NCBI GenBank assembly: GCA_030696695.1
Contig: JAUYRP010000021.1
Location: 371,529 to 435,528 of the forward strand
DNA from: Methylophilus sp.
GTDB taxonomy: Bacteria > Pseudomonadota > Gammaproteobacteria > Burkholderiales > Methylophilaceae
Length of the DNA: 64,000 nt
Direction: 5' to 3'
Positions 9,785 to 18,050 of the stretch are shown in pieces; positions within the stretch are counted from its first letter, which is position 1, and the number at the start of each line of letters is the position of its first letter. The notes under the pieces were generated by a model. That model did not search any database, was not told the DNA's origin, and saw only the letters and a program-made list of their open reading frames with translations. The position numbers and the translations under genes are program-made.

Positions 9785-9947
9785 TTAGGTTGCAGTTGCA
9801 CCATAGGCCCCATCATGGCCGCACAGTTGGGCATCCCGACCGTGTGGATGTAGGCAACCCCATGTCATGCACAGTGTGCGTGAAAGTGCAGGTGTCACTG
9901 ACCATCTATCGATGATGATGGTGTTAAAACAACACTTTCAAACGTAA
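9785..9947 (+). pseudogene. Remnant of an M18 aminopeptidase 3' end (second copy)
   Basis: No open gene spans this region, yet it translates piecewise into the C terminus of the aminopeptidase encoded at 6885-8213. In one frame it reads LGCSCTIGPIMAAQLG, matching LGCGSTIGPILAAQLG. After a frameshift near 9843 it reads DVGNPM, and then, after another small indel, MHSVRESAGVTDH and VLKQHFQT with a stop at 9945-9947. The intact gene has DVGNPMWAMHSIRESAGVLDH and VLKQHFCV. At least two frameshifts separate the blocks, so no product is expected. The divergence indicates an old duplicate or a homologue rather than a recent copy. Confidence 0.88.
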
Positions 9948-9983
9948 CTAAGCATTCACTATCAACTCAGAGTGGTTTCTCGC

Positions 9984-9989
9984 TATAAT
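9984..9989 (+). promoter_or_regulatory. Candidate -10 box for the alanine symporter gene
   Basis: TATAAT lies 22 bp before the start codon at 10011, with an AAGGAG-like ribosome site just upstream of that codon. No good -35 hexamer is visible at the right spacing, so this is only a partial promoter match. Confidence 0.4.
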
Positions 9990-10010
9990 CCTTTAAAAAA
10001 GGAGTAAGCA

Positions 10011-11342
10011 ATGCAAGCCATCGAACAACTCGTCGCCACGCTTTCCAGTTTTGTTTGGGGGCCTATCATGCTTGCATTGCTGGTGGGCACAGGCCTATAC
10101 CTCACCATCATACTCAAAGGCATGCAATTTCGTGTACTGCCCCATGCATTTCGACTCATCTTTCAAAAAGACCATCACCACGAAGGTGATATTAGCCATT
10201 TTGCAGCGCTCACCACCGCGCTAGCCGCTACGGTAGGCATAGGCAACATTGTAGGGGTTGCTACGGCCATCACCTTGGGTGGACCAGGTGCGGTGTTCTG
10301 GATGTGGGTGACAGGGTTAGTTGGCATGGCCACTAAATATGGTGAAGCAGTACTGGCTGTGAAATATCGTGAAAAGGGTCCACATGGTATGCGTGGTGGC
10401 CCTATGTATTATTTAACTACAGGTGCTGGGCTGCCCTGGTTAGGTACTTTGTTTGCTGTGTTTACAGCCTTTGCCGCGTTTGGTATTGGCAATATGACAC
10501 AGGTCAATGCAACGGCTAAAATTTTTGAAGCGACCTTTCATATTCCAGCCATCGTTACTGGAATCGTACTCACATTATTGACTGGCCTAGTCATTCTAGG
10601 CGGAATAAAAAGCATCAGTAAATTCACTTCTGTTCTAGTACCAGTGATGATCGTGGTATACGTGAGCTGTAGTCTGATTGTACTTGCGCTTAATATCAGC
10701 GAGGTGCCGCATGCATTTGGCCTTATTTTCTATCACGCCTTCAATCCAACCGCTGCGACCGGTGGTTTTGCAGGCGCCACCATTGCCGCCGCCATGCGAT
10801 TTGGCATTGCACGTGGCGTATTTTCCAATGAATCAGGCTTAGGCTCAGCACCAATCGCCGCCGCTGCCGCACGTACCAACGATCCAGTAAAGCAAGCGCT
10901 TGTGAGCATGACGCAAACCTTTATTGACACACTGGTGGTATGTACCATGACCGCACTGGTGATATTAACTGCCAGTGGATGGACACAAGGTGTAGGCGCT
11001 GCAGAACTTACTAGTATGAGCATGGCTGAAACATTAGGTCCGATTGGTAACATTATTGTAGCTATCTCAATTGCCTTTTTTGCCTACTCCACAGTGATAG
11101 GCTGGAACTACTATGGCGAAAAGGCGATTGAGTTTTTATTTGGGCCAGGCGCAATTAGTGCTTATCGCGTTGTGTTCACAGTAGCCGTCATGGTAGGTGC
11201 CGTGACCAGCCTAGAGTTTGTTTGGAATTTTTCAGACCTCATGAACGGCATGATGGCCATCCCTAATCTCATCGGTTTACTATTACTCTCAAAAGTCATC
11301 AAACAAGAAACCAATCGCTATTTTTCAAAGCCGGTTAAGTAA
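10011..11342 (+). CDS. AGCS-family sodium:alanine/glycine symporter
   Basis: A membrane protein of 443 residues with about 11 hydrophobic segments, of the alanine-or-glycine:cation symporter family (AlsT/DagA/YaaJ type). Typical stretches are ALAATVGIGNIVGVATAI, GGPGAVFWMWVTGLVGMATKY, HGMRGGPMYYL and the C-terminal half motif GVFSNESGLGSAP. It imports small neutral amino acids with Na+ across the inner membrane. It is followed 15 bp later by a second sodium-dependent transporter, so both probably lie in one operon. The exact substrate is inferred only from the family. Confidence 0.92.
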   Translation: MQAIEQLVATLSSFVWGPIMLALLVGTGLYLTIILKGMQFRVLPHAFRLIFQKDHHHEGDISHFAALTTALAATVGIGNIVGVATAITLGGPGAVFWMWVTGLVGMATKYGEAVLAVKYREKGPHGMRGGPMYYLTTGAGLPWLGTLFAVFTAFAAFGIGNMTQVNATAKIFEATFHIPAIVTGIVLTLLTGLVILGGIKSISKFTSVLVPVMIVVYVSCSLIVLALNISEVPHAFGLIFYHAFNPTAATGGFAGATIAAAMRFGIARGVFSNESGLGSAPIAAAAARTNDPVKQALVSMTQTFIDTLVVCTMTALVILTASGWTQGVGAAELTSMSMAETLGPIGNIIVAISIAFFAYSTVIGWNYYGEKAIEFLFGPGAISAYRVVFTVAVMVGAVTSLEFVWNFSDLMNGMMAIPNLIGLLLLSKVIKQETNRYFSKPVK

Positions 11343-11357
11343 GGAGGAGTCTTTTCA

Positions 11358-12710
11358 ATGACGCAGCACCGTGGCGCATGGAAAAATCGCTGGACCTTCA
11401 TGCTGGCTACAGCAGGTTCAGCCATTGGCCTAGGCAATATTTGGAAGTTGCCTTATATGATTGGTGTAAACGGTGGTAGCGCATTCGTACTTGTATTTAT
11501 CGCCTGCATTCTATTCGTGGGCATTCCGTTGATGATGACGGAAATTATGCTGGGACGTCGCGCGCAAAAAAATCCATTTAATGCCATGCAACAATTAGCC
11601 AATGAGGCAAACGCGTCTCCACACTGGAAATATCTGGGTGCCATGGGCATGGTAGCTGGGGTGTTGATACTAGGTTTTTATAGTGTGATTGGCGGTTGGG
11701 TGCTCAGCTATATTACGCTCGCCTTCAACGGTAGTTTTGATGCGATATCTGCATCGCAATCCTCCCAAAATTTTGAAAGCTTACTCAACTCCCCCTATTT
11801 ATTAGTCTCTTGGCACACCGTGTTTATGGTAATGACCATGGGTGTTGTCGCACGTGGTGTCAGCTCGGGATTAGAAAGAGCAAACAATATACTGATCCCT
11901 GCATTATTTGCCATTCTCTTGATACTACTGGGTTATAGCATGTCAGTAGGCGATATGCAGGCTGCGTATCAATTTATGTTTACACCAGACTTTTCTAAAA
12001 TCACCCCTGTAGCAGTCCTGTCAGCACTAGGTCATGCGTTTTTCTCACTGAGTTTAGGCATGGGCTCTGTCATGGTGTACGGCTCTTACTTACAGCGCAA
12101 TGTCTCGATTGCCAACACCACGATTTGTATTGCATTGGTCGACACATTGCTGGGTTTATTAGTGGGGCTTGCTATCTATTCCCTCGTCTTCGCCAATCAA
12201 CTGACTCCCAATGCCGGGCCTGGTCTGATTTTTCAAACGCTACCCATTGCTTTTGGGCACATGCCGTTTGGGCATTTATTTGCGACATTATTTTTCACCT
12301 TGGTTGCGTTCGCAGCTTGGACATCAGCTATTTCGCTGGTTGAGCCTACGATCGCATGGGTAGTAGAGAACACATCGGTAAAACGTGCGCATGCAACCGT
12401 CCACCTTGGGCTAATTATCTGGATGATTGGTATCACAGTGTCACTGTCCTTCAATGTTTGGCAGGATGTCACAATCGTGTTTGGTCTGGGTATATTTGAT
12501 ACGCTAGATAAATTGACGTCCACCATTATGCTGCCACTTGGCGGCCTATTGATGGCACTTTTTGCTGGGTATGTCATGCAAAAACATCACCGCCAAGATG
12601 AATTGAATTTAGGGCGCAGTTACTATACTGCTTGGAAAATTACGAACAACATCATTGCACCACTGGCAATCTTGATGGTGTTTTTATATCTGCTTGGCTT
12701 GATTGGCTGA
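11358..12710 (+). CDS. Neurotransmitter:sodium symporter (NSS/SNF) family transporter
   Basis: A 450-residue inner-membrane transporter of the LeuT fold. TM1 contains the unwound substrate/Na+ site AGSAIGLGNIWKLPYMIGVNGG, read here as AGSAIGLGNIWKLPY followed by NGG, a strong family signature. TM6 (ALGHAFFSLSLGMGSVMVYGSYL) and about 11-12 segments in total agree. NSS proteins of bacteria move amino acids such as leucine, tryptophan or tyrosine with Na+. The AAGGAG ribosome site lies just after the stop of the alanine symporter gene. The substrate cannot be read from sequence. Confidence 0.92.
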   Translation: MTQHRGAWKNRWTFMLATAGSAIGLGNIWKLPYMIGVNGGSAFVLVFIACILFVGIPLMMTEIMLGRRAQKNPFNAMQQLANEANASPHWKYLGAMGMVAGVLILGFYSVIGGWVLSYITLAFNGSFDAISASQSSQNFESLLNSPYLLVSWHTVFMVMTMGVVARGVSSGLERANNILIPALFAILLILLGYSMSVGDMQAAYQFMFTPDFSKITPVAVLSALGHAFFSLSLGMGSVMVYGSYLQRNVSIANTTICIALVDTLLGLLVGLAIYSLVFANQLTPNAGPGLIFQTLPIAFGHMPFGHLFATLFFTLVAFAAWTSAISLVEPTIAWVVENTSVKRAHATVHLGLIIWMIGITVSLSFNVWQDVTIVFGLGIFDTLDKLTSTIMLPLGGLLMALFAGYVMQKHHRQDELNLGRSYYTAWKITNNIIAPLAILMVFLYLLGLIG

Positions 12711-12785
12711 AATCAGCATTCACTCGACACTAGTCTTGAACGTGTCAATCAACAGTCTTTTTCACCCAAAATATAGGCAATAAAA

Positions 12786-12807
12786 AAGCCAGCTAAAGCG
12801 CTGGCTT
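12786..12807 (-). terminator. Intrinsic terminator behind the cytochrome c gene
   Basis: AAGCCAGC and GCTGGCTT form an 8-bp stem with a 6-nt loop. On the minus strand the stem is followed by a run of T, so it fits termination of the cytochrome gene that ends at 12828. It may also slow plus-strand transcripts from the NSS gene. Confidence 0.85.
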
Positions 12808-12827
12808 AACAATCTTAACCACTAGAA

Positions 12828-13151
12828 TTAAAGTGTCAAAATCCATTGTACGATTGTTTTGATATCTGCATCTTTTACTTGCGGGCTGTTTGCTGGCATT
12901 GGCATAGGACCCCAAACACCACTTCCGCCTTTTTTCACTTTCTCTACTAACTTAGCTTCTGCAGTCTTATCGCCTTTGTATTTAGCAGCAATATCTTTGT
13001 AAGATGGGCCTAATACTTTTTTGTCGATACTGTGGCAAGCCAAACAGCCACTTTTTTGTGCAAGTGCCTTAGCAGCCTCTGCATCTGCAGCATTGACTTG
13101 GCCAGCTAATAACATGGTGGCCGCTGCAATTGTTGATAATAAAACTTTCAT
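12828..13151 (-). CDS. Small class I cytochrome c (c551/c552 type)
   Basis: A secreted monohaem cytochrome of 107 residues. The chosen start (ATG at 13151) has a clear AAGGAG upstream and gives a standard Sec signal peptide MKVLLSTIAAATMLLAGQVNA. Longer starts would add an unlikely N-terminal extension. The mature protein has the haem motif CLACH at about residues 36-40, the GPSYKDIA helix, and the axial Met region GPMPMPAN. It is a periplasmic electron carrier. In methylotrophs such proteins can feed terminal oxidases, but its partner is not shown by the neighbours. It has its own terminator at 12786-12807. Confidence 0.93.
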   Translation of the reverse strand: MKVLLSTIAAATMLLAGQVNAADAEAAKALAQKSGCLACHSIDKKVLGPSYKDIAAKYKGDKTAEAKLVEKVKKGGSGVWGPMPMPANSPQVKDADIKTIVQWILTL

Positions 13152-13369
13152 GCTATCTCCTTGAATTACCGTGAAATTTATAAACTTCTGCAATATTTTT
13201 TGCATGCAGCATCATACCTATTATTTAAAAATCCACAATAGTCTGATGGGATTTAAGCCGCAGCATACATTGAATATTAGAGTTGCCAATAATCAACGTG
13301 ATACCAGGATATTACGTTGACCTGAAACTTTACTTTTCGTTTGAAAAAGAAAATAAATAACTCAAACTG

Positions 13370-14311
13370 CTAAAGAGCTTCCACACTGTATTCTACTGAG
13401 AAATTATGAGTACGGCCCGGATTGATGACTACCGAATTTTCCATCGCATTGGCAGATTCAACACAAATCATCTTACGCCACTCATCATCGTTACCCATAT
13501 CACCAAGTGCGTGTGCTTTTTCTTCCCAAGGCGTCCACACCACAGTGGTATTGCTACCAGATTTAGATACACGGATGAGACGGTTAAAATCAGAATCGTG
13601 CACTATACAATCCGCGCTATGGTTCAGGTATACGCGATCGAACTCACTGTTAAACTTAAGCAAGCTATGTTCTACATGGCGCTCATATTGTCTTACTTTG
13701 TCTGCATATAAACATTCCTGCAAACCAGTAATTCTGATTTTCTCAATATCGCTCACATTTAAATAGGTATGAAATGCTTCACCAATCATAAATGGATGGG
13801 CCGCTTTATTGGTGGTCGCCAAATCAATTTTAAGACGACGACCAATCGTAATCATTAACGTTAACACGTAGGGGTATGACAGTTGACGCTGCGCTTCTGG
13901 CGTATGCATCATTTGTAATGCAATGCGGGTAGCACCTGTATAGGTCGAATCCGCATCTATAAACTGCCAGGGAATCACCCTTGCAAACCCATGCGGACAC
14001 AAGGTGCTGTCGGTTGGGTGTGCACCAAACCAAGGCCAGCAAATGGGTACGCCGCCACGAATCGAGCGCCCTTTGACATACCGAGCGTGATCAGACAACC
14101 ATAACACTGGATGCTGCTCTGCTTTGGGCTGCCACTGAATCACTTGACCACCTTGCAGCGCAATTTTTGCTTTGGCAAACTGATTATCGACCTCAATATA
14201 CTTTAAGCCGTTTTCGTCCTCAGTAAATGACAAGTGTGGATGTGCGATGATGCCGTCAAGATTCGCCTGCGATTCAAGCAAAATATTTTCCATGCTATTT
14301 TGAGTAGTCAT
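13370..14311 (-). CDS. D-hexose-6-phosphate mutarotase (YeaD-like, aldose 1-epimerase fold)
   Basis: This 313-residue protein of the aldose-1-epimerase superfamily interconverts alpha and beta anomers of hexose-6-phosphates. Visible features are the IRGGVPICWPWFGAHP stretch, the substrate-binding CPHGFAR motif, EAFHTYLNVSD with a candidate catalytic His, and VVWTPWEEKA followed by CVESAN with the candidate general-base Glu. It starts 4 bp after the ilvD stop and is probably cotranscribed, though there is no obvious metabolic link. Confidence 0.9.
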   Translation of the reverse strand: MTTQNSMENILLESQANLDGIIAHPHLSFTEDENGLKYIEVDNQFAKAKIALQGGQVIQWQPKAEQHPVLWLSDHARYVKGRSIRGGVPICWPWFGAHPTDSTLCPHGFARVIPWQFIDADSTYTGATRIALQMMHTPEAQRQLSYPYVLTLMITIGRRLKIDLATTNKAAHPFMIGEAFHTYLNVSDIEKIRITGLQECLYADKVRQYERHVEHSLLKFNSEFDRVYLNHSADCIVHDSDFNRLIRVSKSGSNTTVVWTPWEEKAHALGDMGNDDEWRKMICVESANAMENSVVINPGRTHNFSVEYSVEAL

Positions 14312-14315
14312 TCGT

Positions 14316-16169
14316 TTAGTTTCTTTCTATTTGTGACACATCACGCACTGCACCTTTTGCAGCAGAGGTACTCATTGCGGCATAGGCGCGCAGAGCTGGT
14401 GATACATAACGTTCGCGCTTGACTGGCTTCCAAGCCTCTTTGCCTTTGGCTTCCATATGCGCACGACGATCCGACATCACTGCATCACTCACAGCTAAGT
14501 GAATAGTCCGATTAGGGATGTCGATTTCAATCGTGTCGCCCTCTTCCACCAAACCAATTGCACCACCTTCCGCAGCTTCTGGAGACGCATGCCCAATACT
14601 CAGACCTGAAGTACCACCAGAAAAACGACCATCTGTGAGCAACGCACACGCTTTACCCAAGCCCTTGGATTTTAAGTAAGACGTTGGGTACAGCATTTCT
14701 TGCATACCAGGACCACCGCGCGGGCCTTCATAACGAATCACCACAACATCCCCTGCCACTACATTATCGGCAAGAATTGCCTCAACTGCAGCGTCTTGCG
14801 ACTCAAAGATGCGCGCACGACCGGTAAACTTCAAAATACTGTCATCCACACCTGCAGTTTTGACAATACAACCATCTTGCGCAATATTGCCATACAACAC
14901 TGCTAAACCACCATCTTGCGAATAAGCATGCGCTTTGTCGCGAATACAGCCCTCAGCACGATCGGTATCGAGTTCTGGCCACAACATGCTTTGCGAGAAT
15001 GCAATGGTCGTTCTAATCCCGCCTGGCGCAGCACCAAACAGTTTATGCGCTTCCTCATCTTTTGATACTGCAATATCCCACTTAGCCAGTGCAGCACTCA
15101 TGGTGGCGCTATGCACAGTAGCCACATCACCATGAATCACACCTGCGCGATTTAATTCCCCAAGAATACCCATAACACCACCTGCGCGGTGCACGTCCTC
15201 CATATGATATTTGGCGGTTGCCGGTGCAACTTTGCATACACATGGAACATGACGCGATATACGGTCTATGTCTTTCATGGTGAAATCTACCCCAGCTTCA
15301 TGGGCTGCTGCCAACAGGTGCAATACTGTGTTAGTAGAACCGCCCATGGCAACATCTAACGCCATTGCATTTTCAAAGGCTTTGAAGTTTGCAATTGAGC
15401 GTGGCAATACAGTGTAATCATCTTGCTCATAATGACGTTTAGCTAAATCGACAATCAATCGACCTGCTTGTAAGAACAATTGTTTTCGAGTGCTGTGTGT
15501 TGCCAAAGTGGAACCGTTGCCCGGTAAACTTAAACCAAGTGCCTCTGTTAAGCAGTTCATGGAATTAGCAGTAAACATTCCAGAACAGGACCCACACGTA
15601 GGACAAGCTTCACGTTCAATCGCTTCACTTTCGGCATCACTGACTTTGTCATCCGCCGCGGCCACCATGGCATCCACCAAATCTAGCTTGTGCGTAGTCC
15701 CTTGCCAATTAACTTTACCTGCTTCCATCGGACCGCCAGAGACAAACACCACAGGGATATTCAAGCGCAGTGCTGCCATCAACATCCCTGGAGTAATCTT
15801 GTCACAGTTAGATATACAGACCAACGCATCAGCACAGTGTGCGTTGACCATATATTCCACACTATCCGCAATCAAATCACGGCTCGGCAAGCTATACAAC
15901 ATACCGCCGTGACCCATAGCAATACCGTCATCTACTGCGATGGTATTGAATTCTTTGGCTACACCACCGGCGCGTTCAATTTCACGCGCCACCATCTGAC
16001 CTAAATCTTTTAAATGCACATGGCCAGGTACAAACTGTGTGAACGAGTTGGCAATTGCAATAATCGGTTTGGAAAAATCCTCATCTTTCATACCTGTTGC
16101 ACGCCATAATGCGCGTGCACCAGCCATATTGCGGCCTTGCGTGGTTGTGTGGGAACGATAAACAGGCAT
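14316..16169 (-). CDS. ilvD: Dihydroxy-acid dehydratase
   Basis: IlvD dehydrates 2,3-dihydroxy-isovalerate and its methylvalerate analogue in valine and isoleucine synthesis. At 617 residues it matches E. coli IlvD. Iron-sulfur cysteines lie in [12 protein letters not shown] and [20 protein letters not shown] (shortened here to its core [10 protein letters not shown]). Other conserved blocks are [31 protein letters not shown] and [11 protein letters not shown]. It is divergent from lgt, with about 64 bp between start codons, and is followed by the mutarotase gene. Confidence 0.97.
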   Translation of the reverse strand: MPVYRSHTTTQGRNMAGARALWRATGMKDEDFSKPIIAIANSFTQFVPGHVHLKDLGQMVAREIERAGGVAKEFNTIAVDDGIAMGHGGMLYSLPSRDLIADSVEYMVNAHCADALVCISNCDKITPGMLMAALRLNIPVVFVSGGPMEAGKVNWQGTTHKLDLVDAMVAAADDKVSDAESEAIEREACPTCGSCSGMFTANSMNCLTEALGLSLPGNGSTLATHSTRKQLFLQAGRLIVDLAKRHYEQDDYTVLPRSIANFKAFENAMALDVAMGGSTNTVLHLLAAAHEAGVDFTMKDIDRISRHVPCVCKVAPATAKYHMEDVHRAGGVMGILGELNRAGVIHGDVATVHSATMSAALAKWDIAVSKDEEAHKLFGAAPGGIRTTIAFSQSMLWPELDTDRAEGCIRDKAHAYSQDGGLAVLYGNIAQDGCIVKTAGVDDSILKFTGRARIFESQDAAVEAILADNVVAGDVVVIRYEGPRGGPGMQEMLYPTSYLKSKGLGKACALLTDGRFSGGTSGLSIGHASPEAAEGGAIGLVEEGDTIEIDIPNRTIHLAVSDAVMSDRRAHMEAKGKEAWKPVKRERYVSPALRAYAAMSTSAAKGAVRDVSQIERN

Positions 16170-16233
16170 GTGTAAACCTCAAAGCAATTAAAACGTATAA
16201 TAAGCGACATTTTACCGCATTCTAAGGCGATTC

Positions 16234-17025
16234 ATGTTAACCCATCCACAATTTAACCCTGTAGCGTTACAAATCACCGATAGCTTTGGCATTCATTGGT
16301 ACGGACTGATGTATTTAATTGGTTTTGTTGCTTTTTTGCTACTTGGAAAATATCAAATTCAGCATAAACCTTGGTTTAAATGGAATACACAAATGCTAGA
16401 TGATGCACTTTTTTATGGTGCACTCGGTGTCATTTTGGGTGGCAGAGTCGGCTATATGCTGTTCTATCAATTTCCAGATTTGATTCAAAACCCGTTGAGT
16501 TTATTTAAAATTTGGCAAGGGGGCATGAGTTTTCATGGTGGATTTTTAGGCGTATTGGTCGCCATGTATTTTTTTACCAAAAAACATCCTCAACCTTGGT
16601 TAAAAATCATGGACTTTGTTGCGCCACTCGTACCCATTGGCCTTGGCGCTGGACGCATGGGCAATTTTATCAATGGTGAGTTATGGGGTCGCCCTACAGG
16701 CAGTGACTTCGGCATGATTTTTCCGCAAGTAGATGCAGTAGTGCGGCATCCGTCACAACTCTATGAGTTCATTTTAGAAGGCTTGGTGATGTTTGCTGTG
16801 TTGTGGTGGTTTTCACGTAAGCCAAGACCAACCGGTAGCATCTCTGCTGTGTTTTTGATGCTGTACGGTAGCTTCCGCTTTATTGTGGAATTTACACGTG
16901 AGCCAGATGCACATTTAGGCCTACTCGGACTTGGCTTAAGCATGGGGCAGTGGCTAAGTTTGCCGATGATATTGATTGGCATCTTGCTTTTTTGGCGCTG
17001 TCAGGGCAAATCGTCTAATCAATAA
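16234..17025 (+). CDS. lgt: Prolipoprotein diacylglyceryl transferase
   Basis: Lgt moves diacylglycerol from phosphatidylglycerol to the lipobox Cys of prolipoproteins in the inner membrane. The 263-residue protein has about seven membrane segments. The Lgt signature GRMGNFINGELWGRPT lies near residues 139-154, and conserved Arg and His residues include those in GGRVGYMLFY and GGMSFHGGFLG. Length and motif order are normal. It ends before a long-stem terminator at 17039-17078. Confidence 0.97.
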   Translation: MLTHPQFNPVALQITDSFGIHWYGLMYLIGFVAFLLLGKYQIQHKPWFKWNTQMLDDALFYGALGVILGGRVGYMLFYQFPDLIQNPLSLFKIWQGGMSFHGGFLGVLVAMYFFTKKHPQPWLKIMDFVAPLVPIGLGAGRMGNFINGELWGRPTGSDFGMIFPQVDAVVRHPSQLYEFILEGLVMFAVLWWFSRKPRPTGSISAVFLMLYGSFRFIVEFTREPDAHLGLLGLGLSMGQWLSLPMILIGILLFWRCQGKSSNQ

Positions 17026-17038
17026 CACGCGATTGTTG

Positions 17039-17078
17039 AAAAGCTGACGACATGCTTCATTTACCAACGTCAGCTTTT
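17039..17078 (+). terminator. Intrinsic terminator of lgt
   Basis: AAAAGCTGACG at 17039-17049 pairs perfectly with CGTCAGCTTTT at 17068-17078, leaving an 18-nt loop. It sits 14 bp after the lgt stop codon. Confidence 0.8.
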
Positions 17079-17153
17079 GTCTTACATACAAACGAACCCA
17101 AATTAAATCAATTACTTATGAATATTATTTTTTAGTTTTTTGACAAAAATTGC

Positions 17154-17169
17154 TGGCATGTAAGTTGCA
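17154..17169 (+). promoter_or_regulatory. Sigma-54 promoter of the small orphan gene
   Basis: TGGCATGTAAGTTGCA fits the sigma-54 consensus TGGCACG-N4-TTGCW, with the -24 GG and -12 GC exactly 10 bp apart. Transcription would start near 17180, about 30 bp before the ATG at 17209. It shares the TGCTGGCAT beginning with the two sigma-54 promoters of the nitrogen island at 25520 and 28974. No clear enhancer palindrome was found upstream. Confidence 0.72.
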
Positions 17170-17208
17170 GATACTTAATCATCTACAACCGAATATGTGC
17201 ACTCTAGA

Positions 17209-17418
17209 ATGTTAAACTGGCTAAAAAATACGTTTCAAAAATTAACCGATCAAGACGAGCAGGTGAATTACGTCATTGCGGAATATCATGCCAACAAAAG
17301 TCAGTTAGCAAGAAAAAAACGTTTGGTCAAAGATGACCCCATTGAGAATGAATTTGAAACCGACAGGAATGCTACGGGCGAATATATGCAAATCGACCGC
17401 TTACACCAAAACAACTAA
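17209..17418 (+). CDS. Small uncharacterised protein behind a sigma-54 promoter
   Basis: A protein of 69 residues (73 if the in-frame GTG at 17197 is used). It is hydrophilic, highly charged and mostly helical by composition, begins MLNWLKNTFQKLTD, and has a basic patch SQLARKKRLVKDD. There is no signal peptide, membrane segment or Cys. I do not recognise a family. Support for its being real is the sigma-54 promoter at the right distance and the terminator of lgt isolating it from upstream reading. It could be a small regulator or adaptor made under nitrogen or another alternative-sigma condition; that is inference. Confidence 0.6.
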   Translation: MLNWLKNTFQKLTDQDEQVNYVIAEYHANKSQLARKKRLVKDDPIENEFETDRNATGEYMQIDRLHQNN

Positions 17419-17445
17419 ATTAGGCTTACTCATTCAATCACCCAC

Positions 17446-17736
17446 TTAAACTCGATTCGCTTTATTGTGTTCTTTAGATTGATGCCGAATCACTTGTGAT
17501 GATCTCAGTTTCAGATGTTTAGTTTTTTGTCCGTGCGTTCGAGTGCGCCAAAGTTTAAAAGAACCAGACTTTAATTGGGCGCGCATCAACTTAATCACCC
17601 CATCCTGATTTAAACCAAACTGTAGCTCAATGGCTTCAAATGGCGTTCTGTCTTCCCACGCCATTTCAATCACACGAGAAATGTCTTCTTCTGTTAGCAA
17701 CAACGTTTCACACCTTTCCATTTGCTTTCTTGCCAT
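17446..17736 (-). CDS. DUF2805 / TIGR03643-family small protein
   Basis: A 96-residue cytoplasmic protein with the family core LTEEDISRVIEMAWEDRTPF, then FGLNQDGVIKLMRAQLK and FKLWRTRTHGQKTKHLKLR. It has the look of a small helix-turn-helix protein with a basic tail. The function is unknown to me. Its start overlaps the end of the ybdD gene by 43 bp in another frame (a shorter start at 17721 would still overlap), so it belongs to the cstA-ybdD transcript. Confidence 0.8.
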   Translation of the reverse strand: MARKQMERCETLLLTEEDISRVIEMAWEDRTPFEAIELQFGLNQDGVIKLMRAQLKSGSFKLWRTRTHGQKTKHLKLRSSQVIRHQSKEHNKANRV

Positions 17737-17912
17737 AGTTTAAAAAAAGCTTTTCTATCTAATGGTGGTGGCGCGTCTAATGTGGTGGCATGAAAATCTG
17801 CATGATGTTTAAGGTATTGCTCATAAGCATCATCGCCAGAAACATGGCGCACACAGCACCATACTTTTTTGAATAGACTCAAAACACTTGTGAATGTGGT
17901 GTCAGTTTTCAT
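17694..17912 (-). CDS. ybdD: YbdD/YjiX-family protein, small partner of CstA
   Basis: A 72-residue protein with the family pattern CCVRHVSGDDAYEQYLKHH and the C-terminal FFKLWQESKWKGVKRCC, split here at SKWKGVKRCC. YbdD and YjiX are encoded directly downstream of cstA and btsT-type pyruvate/peptide carriers in many proteobacteria, and YbdD is reported to be needed for pyruvate uptake by CstA. The gene follows cstA after 138 bp on the same strand, as expected. It is complete and of normal length. Confidence 0.88.
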   Translation of the reverse strand: MKTDTTFTSVLSLFKKVWCCVRHVSGDDAYEQYLKHHADFHATTLDAPPPLDRKAFFKLWQESKWKGVKRCC

Positions 17913-18050
17913 GTTGTTTTAATCATCAAGCAAAGCAAATGCATTGGATCTACTACGCATTTATCAAAGTTACTTTTCAATCTATGCATGCGAGCTAGAC
18001 CCTAACAATGTATTTAAGTTTAACCTAATGGCGCTTCTGCCTAGTGATAC

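Noticed and set aside
13406..13766. Plus-strand open frames opposite the mutarotase gene
   Set aside because: They are antisense shadows of a well-supported gene, with no family resemblance.
15490..15912. A 140-residue open frame opposite ilvD
   Set aside because: It follows the third-codon pattern of ilvD on the other strand and has no independent support.
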